Below are positions 60,201 to 64,000 of a DNA stretch of 64,000 nucleotides, piece by piece. A model generated the notes under the pieces. The model was not told the DNA's origin and made no database searches. It saw only the letters and a program-made list of their open reading frames with translations. Origin of the DNA: Ursus arctos (Eukaryota > Chordata > Mammalia > Carnivora > Ursidae); NCBI RefSeq assembly GCF_023065955.2, contig NW_026623078.1:6148199-6212198 (forward strand). The letters run 5' to 3'. Each line of letters opens with the position of its first letter. The first letter of the stretch is position 1. The position numbers and the translations under genes are program-made.

Positions 60201-60447
60201 AGAAAGGGGGGTAATCAGAAGCATGGGAGACTATGGACTCTGAGAAACAAACTAAGGCTTCAGAGGGGCGGGCGGTGGGGGAATGGGATAGACTGGTGAT
60301 GGGTAGTAAGGAGGGCACATATTGCATCGTGTACTGGGTGTTATCCGTAACTAATGAATCATCGAACCTTGCATCAGAAACCAGGGATGTACTGTATGGT
60401 GACTAACATAATGTAATAAAAAAACATTGAAAAGTAATTAAAAAATA
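54288..60447 (+). mobile_element. Full-length L1 element B, inactive
   Basis: The layout is complete. The 5' UTR starts at 54,288. ORF1 starts at 55208 (MTRRRSPPQQRKDNES) with a coiled-coil part, a frameshift near 55,495, and the RNA-binding part at 55507-55935 and beyond. ORF2 starts at 56182 (MASLKSYLSV). Its endonuclease has the QETH motif, and the frame breaks at 56,722. RT is open at 57037-57837 ([15 protein letters not shown]) and 58045-58629 (SLFADD). The C-terminal part continues at 58720-59247 to about 60,166. The 3' UTR ends in an A-rich tail near 60,447. A SINE splits RT (57837-58002). There is a ~15-bp deletion near 59,760. Frameshifts and stops make it dead. It is close to element A, so both belong to one carnivore L1 lineage. 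Confidence 0.95.
57837..58002 (+). mobile_element. CAN-SINE inside L1 element B
   Basis: Older body subtype ('gctcaggtcatgatcccaga') with a 14-bp target duplication agaatccaactgta at 57823-57836 and 58003-58016. Removing it rejoins the RT frame. Confidence 0.96.
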
Positions 60448-61574
60448 AAGTCCTGTAGAAGGAGGCACTCTATCTGTCAAAACAATCAGACAGCCTTTGA
60501 AAGTTATAGGAACATTATAGCTAGAAAACTGACAGCTATGAAGTTTCTAAGTGAACTTCTAAACTCTAAACCACTTTCCCTTGGTTCCGTGAAAGAAAAC
60601 ATTTTATTTCAAAAATTCACTTGACACTTATTCTGTTGTTGTTGCTGTTGATGACCGCTCTTCAGTTCCACCTGAAAAAGTATATTTCTCATTTTGATAA
60701 ACCTAGCACATTAGGCATCGGCACCCACTGCCACCACTGCCTTCAAAGCTTCCACTTCAAGCTTCAGTCTCCTTACCAGCCTGCAAGTCTCTAGTTTTTC
60801 ATTCACCCTGAACTAATAGTGCCCACAACTCTGTCTCTCATTTTCTGCTTTCCTCCTGGAATTCAGCTACCTCATCCTCAGCTTCCTGGATGCTAATCAG
60901 AAACAAAGTGGGAAAGAGAACTATAAAAACCACGAGGGTCCTCTTGAGATGATCACAGAGCAACTCAGGAATTGTTGCCTGGGTGCTCTTGCTACTACTG
61001 TAAAATCTACTTCACAAACAACAACAACAACACCACCAAATGTGCATGCACACAAAAGAAAGGAAGTCACGGGATCCAGAGAGCCCAGGATCTAACACCA
61101 GGAAAGGCTATAGTAACCCACAGGACTGTGGGCCTGAAAGCAGCTAACCCAGACTGGAGCAGTCAAGACTGAAGGAGCAGTACTCTCAAGATGAAATGAT
61201 AAAGTTCCTGCTGTGCTTGAAGGTCCAGAGAAGAAATTTACACAGCTGGGGAGTGTGGAGATAAAGGAGGATGTAGAAAAATAAGCATTTTAAAAGAAAA
61301 AGAAGCATTTGAACAAAAGGGCAATTAATGACATCAAGAAAAACAAAACTTTATGCAAGAAATTGTAGTAAACTATTGCAGCTACAGATACTATTTACAA
61401 GGTCATAATAATATAAACATGAACACTGATCTAACAAAATCATATTACTGAACTGGGAGGCTCCCAGGTCTGATATATATAGGCTTTCCATGCAAAAGTC
61501 ATTCCAGCCCCTCAGGAACGCTGATCCCATTAAAACTGCGGGAAAGCACGTGTGTCTCTGCACATACCAGTTCG
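60448..61574. other. Unique-looking DNA upstream of the KHDC3L retrocopy
   Basis: Contains a short (ACA)n stretch at 61016-61032. No coding region or repeat recognised. Confidence 0.4.
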
Positions 61575-62457
61575 CTTCTCTTAAAGGCGGTTTCCAATGC
61601 TGGTGCAGCTGGAGCAGGAAAAAGGGACGCTAGTCACGGTGCTCGGTAACCTCAGCAAGCGGCCCTACTGGTTCCACTCCCAGTATCTGAAGAGTCCAAA
61701 GGCAGTACGCCTCAAGGCTAGCTGGTGGAAGCAATCTCCCGCTGGGGAGGAAAGCACATCCCGCACGTGGAGTGTATGTCACAGACCCTACTTCATGTTA
61801 ATCAGTGGAACCCCGAGGGCGAAACTGAGACCTTGATATTTGGTCAGCCTTATTACCAGAAAGATGTAGCCAAGATGATCGTGAATTTGGCTGACTATCA
61901 CCGCCAACTGTGGGCACAAAGCTCAGAGGAGGTCCCTGCCCAGGAGGCATCCACCCAGCGGTCCCCCGAGGCTGCCCACGAGGCGGCGACCCAGAACTCC
62001 CCCAGCACTGCCCGCGAGGCAGACACCCGGACTCCCCCCCCCACCAGCGCTGCACGCGAGGCGGCCACCTGGAGCTCCCACCCGGCGCAGCTCTCCAGGA
62101 GGCCACCCGGAGCTCCCCCCGGCGCAGCCCGCGAGGCTCCCCCTGGCGCTGCCCGGGAGGCGGTGACCCGGAGCTCCCCCGCAGCCGCCCGGGAGGTGCC
62201 CACCCAGCAGTCCCCCAGTGCTACCCAGGACCCGGTTACCAGGTCATGAAAGCACTTCAGGCCCGGGAGCAGGAGCCAGGCAAGGATAAAGTGGAAGACC
62301 TTGCTGCTGCTCTATTCATCTAAGTCCCACTTCTTCAGGCAGAAGCTGGGGAAAGAATGGTGTGGGTAGTTCTCGGTCCCCATCCCCAGGTAAATGTTTG
62401 CAAACACTGATCTAAAGAGTTCTAATAAAGAATCGAATTTCCCTTAAAAAAAAAAAA
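61575..62457 (+). pseudogene. KHDC3L: Processed retrocopy of KHDC3L
   Basis: KHDC3L encodes an oocyte protein of the subcortical maternal complex, with an atypical KH domain and C-terminal tandem repeats. Here the KH part reads in one frame from 61597 (LVQLEQEKGTL, WFHSQYLKSPKAVRL). It shifts by one base near 61,715, then reads KHIPHVECMSQTLLHVNQW and MIVNLADYHRQLWAQSSEE, followed by Ala/Thr/Pro/Ser repeats (units such as EAATQNSPSTAR) and ends DPVTRS at 62249. The parent gene has introns; here none interrupts the coding part. The 3' UTR has AATAAA at 62424 and a 12-A tail at 62446-62457, inside an L1 3' UTR. The position of the original start codon has changed (ttc before 'gcttctctt') and another small indel follows it. 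The combination supports a retroposed, inactive copy. The similarity is by memory of the human and mouse proteins. Confidence 0.82.
62424..62429 (+). promoter_or_regulatory. Poly(A) signal of the retrocopy
   Basis: AATAAA 17 bases before the A-tail, the usual spacing. Confidence 0.85.
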
Positions 62458-62459
62458 TA

Positions 62460-62590
62460 GGTGATGGGGATTAAGGAGGACACGTGATGAGCACCAGGTG
62501 TTGAATATGTGTTGAATCACTAAATTCTACACCTGAAACTAATATTACACTATATGTTAACTGAAATTTAAATAAAAACTTCAAAAAAAG
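62460..62590 (+). mobile_element. L1 3' UTR end interrupted by the retrocopy
   Basis: 'gtgatggggattaaggagga', 'tgatgagcaccaggtgttga' and 'attacactatatgttaactg' followed by an A-rich tail. Confidence 0.85.
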
Positions 62591-62744
62591 AGAAAGAAAT
62601 GAGCTATCAAACAATGAAAAAACATGGAAGAACCTTAAATGCTATTACTAAGTGGAATAAACCAGTCTGGAAAGGCTACAAACTGTATGATTCCAACTAT
62701 GACATTCTGGAAAGAGCAAAACTATGGAGACAATAAAAAGATTT

Positions 62745-63288
62745 ATACAGGGTAAGAGGTAAAAAACGACCCACACAGAAGCATTTCCACCGTGTTTCCC
62801 AAGATTCAAACTTTACCGCTTAGGTTTGATACATTCGGCGGGAGAATGTCAGGGACAAGAAGGAAACCTTAAAAGTGTTCAAACAGCAAGATTAAAAATT
62901 CAAACAGTGAGTTGATGTGGCTGGCCATGCCTCCTACCTTGGGCTGACCGAGTCTCTCCCTGGAGATTTACTTGGGGCTCAGGAACCCGGCTCAGCGCTG
63001 CAGGACCAGAAGCCATTCCCCATGCCAAAGCGGACTTCAGAGCCAGGCGGGGGGCGGGGAAGTCTGTGCCTGAGCATGCGCCTTATTGGCTCCTGCCCAG
63101 AGGCTGTTGGGGAGCGCGTGCTCCCACCTGCAGCCAGTTAGCTTCCAATGGTCCTGCATGTGCTCTTGGCTCTAGGGAGGCCCAAAGGCAGCTGTGCTGC
63201 TTCCTTGTTTGTTACTAAGGCACTGTGATTGGCAGCCCTGGAGAGTCTACTTTTTCCAACTGTATTAAGGAGACCCAGGAAAAAAAAA
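62745..63288 (+). other. GC-rich insert with promoter-like motifs and an A-tail
   Basis: This block splits the L1M 3' end and finishes with nine A's (63280-63288), so it may be retroposed. It contains a GC-box cluster (ggcggggggcgggg, 63046-63059), an NRF1-half-like gcatgcgc (63074-63081) and two inverted CCAAT motifs (attggc at 63085 and 63228). No family recognised. The 74-codon frame at 62917-63141 is not supported as a gene. Confidence 0.5.
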
Positions 63289-63547
63289 TTAACGCTTGCC
63301 AGGGGTGGAGGTGGAGGAAAGATTAACAGAGGACGCAGGATTTTTAGGGCAGTGAGAATACCCTGTATGCTATTATAAGGATGGCTGTGTCATTATATAT
63401 TTGTCCAAAACCATGGAATGTACTCCAAGAGTGAACTTTAAGGTAAACTGTGGGCTTTGGGTGCTTATGATGATATCAATGTCCACTCATCCTTGGTAAC
63501 AATGTACCATTCTGGTGAGTAGTCAGTAATGGGGGAGGCAATGGAGG

Positions 63548-63550
<3 letters not shown>

Positions 63551-63592
<42 letters not shown>
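63551..63592. repeat. (GT)n microsatellite
   Basis: About 20 GT dinucleotides within the L1M 3' end. Confidence 0.97.
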
Positions 63593-63594
<2 letters not shown>

Positions 63595-63700
63595 ACACTC
63601 ACGCAGGGGATATATGGGAAAATCTCTGTGCCTTCCTCTCAATTTTGTTGTAAACCTGAAACTGCTCTAAAAAAAATGGATGTCTTAAAAAAAGAATGCT

Positions 63701-64000
63701 GTCAGACGTCTGTCAGAAGATATAGTAGGTATAAATACACACCCAAATAAAGTACAAAAAAGCTTAATAAAACATATGATACACCAGCACACTCATCATA
63801 CATAAGAAACATAATATTGTGAGAAACAACAGATTAGTAAATAAAACTTCAATTTCAGAATAAACATCTTTGAGCATCCCAGAATCCAAAGCAAGAAAGG
63901 AAGCTAAATAAATTATAGTGTTCTAATTGTATAATGAGACAATATAAATCAGAGAAGCAAAATTTTACATAGCATGATACTTGGAAAATAATTGATTCAG
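63701..64000. other. AT-rich sequence, nothing recognised
   Basis: No coding frame or clear repeat before the window ends. Confidence 0.35.

Larger units (their letters stand above)
62591..63700 (+). mobile_element. L1M (L1MB-like) 3' end with a ~540-bp insert
   Basis: The element is in two parts: 62591-62744 ('actaagtggaataaaccagt', 'ctatggagacaataaaaaga') and 63285-63700 ('gcttgccaggggtggaggtg', 'ttttagggcagtgagaatac', 'cctctcaattttgttgtaaa'). The layout matches an old mammalian L1 3' UTR. A (GT)n run lies inside. Confidence 0.78.

Noticed and set aside
31290..60447. Long open frames with endonuclease and reverse-transcriptase motifs as host genes
   Set aside because: They are pieces of L1 ORF1/ORF2, repeated elsewhere in the window and broken by frameshifts.

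Overview
This window looks like mammalian nuclear DNA from a carnivoran, most likely a caniform and probably a bear. The pointers are many tRNA-Lys-derived CAN-SINEs (two subtypes, one with the head 'cagggcgtgatcccggcg' typical of bear and panda lineages, from memory), carnivore-type L1 elements in both orientations, old MIRs and L1M-type 3' ends, and olfactory-receptor remnants. I found no intact protein-coding gene. Nearly every open frame belongs to a LINE, to a GC-rich satellite, or to non-coding sequence.

Layout: 1-13 kb is a patchwork of L1 and SINE fragments with some unique DNA, ending in five decayed units of a ~111-bp tandem repeat (12,566-13,064). From ~13,065 to 21,140 there is a striking GC-rich satellite of 26 units with a ~312-bp period; each unit carries a short telomere-like islet (CTAACCCTAACCCTAGG). 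At 21,141-21,980 lies ~840 bp of degenerate telomeric repeat (CCCTAA with CCCGTA and CCCATA variants), in register with the islet of the satellite unit. Four more diverged 312-bp units follow to ~23,100. This is the most unusual structure in the window: a composite subtelomere-like satellite with an interstitial telomeric tract embedded in it.

From 23 to 26 kb there are L1 3' pieces, then mostly unique DNA with MIRs and SINEs. An OR4-like olfactory-receptor pseudogene (29,737-31,154) is split by an L1 insertion and also carries a separate deletion. A nearly full-length L1 (31,290-36,978) follows. Then come more L1 and SINE fragments, an OR11H-like pseudogene truncated by L1-derived sequence (47,643-48,260, minus strand), unique DNA, an old L1 interrupted by a solo retroviral LTR (52,987-53,484), and a second full-length but dead L1 (54,288-60,447). 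At 61,575-62,457 there is a processed retrocopy of KHDC3L with a poly(A) signal and A-tail. A GC-rich, promoter-like insert within an old L1MB-type 3' end closes the window.

Working together: no operon or pathway is present. The region reads as an olfactory-receptor cluster margin next to, or once part of, a subtelomeric domain. It has been shaped by LINE retrotransposition, which also supplied the machinery that makes SINE copies and gene retrocopies such as the KHDC3L one. All family names are from recognition by eye; no database search was run.
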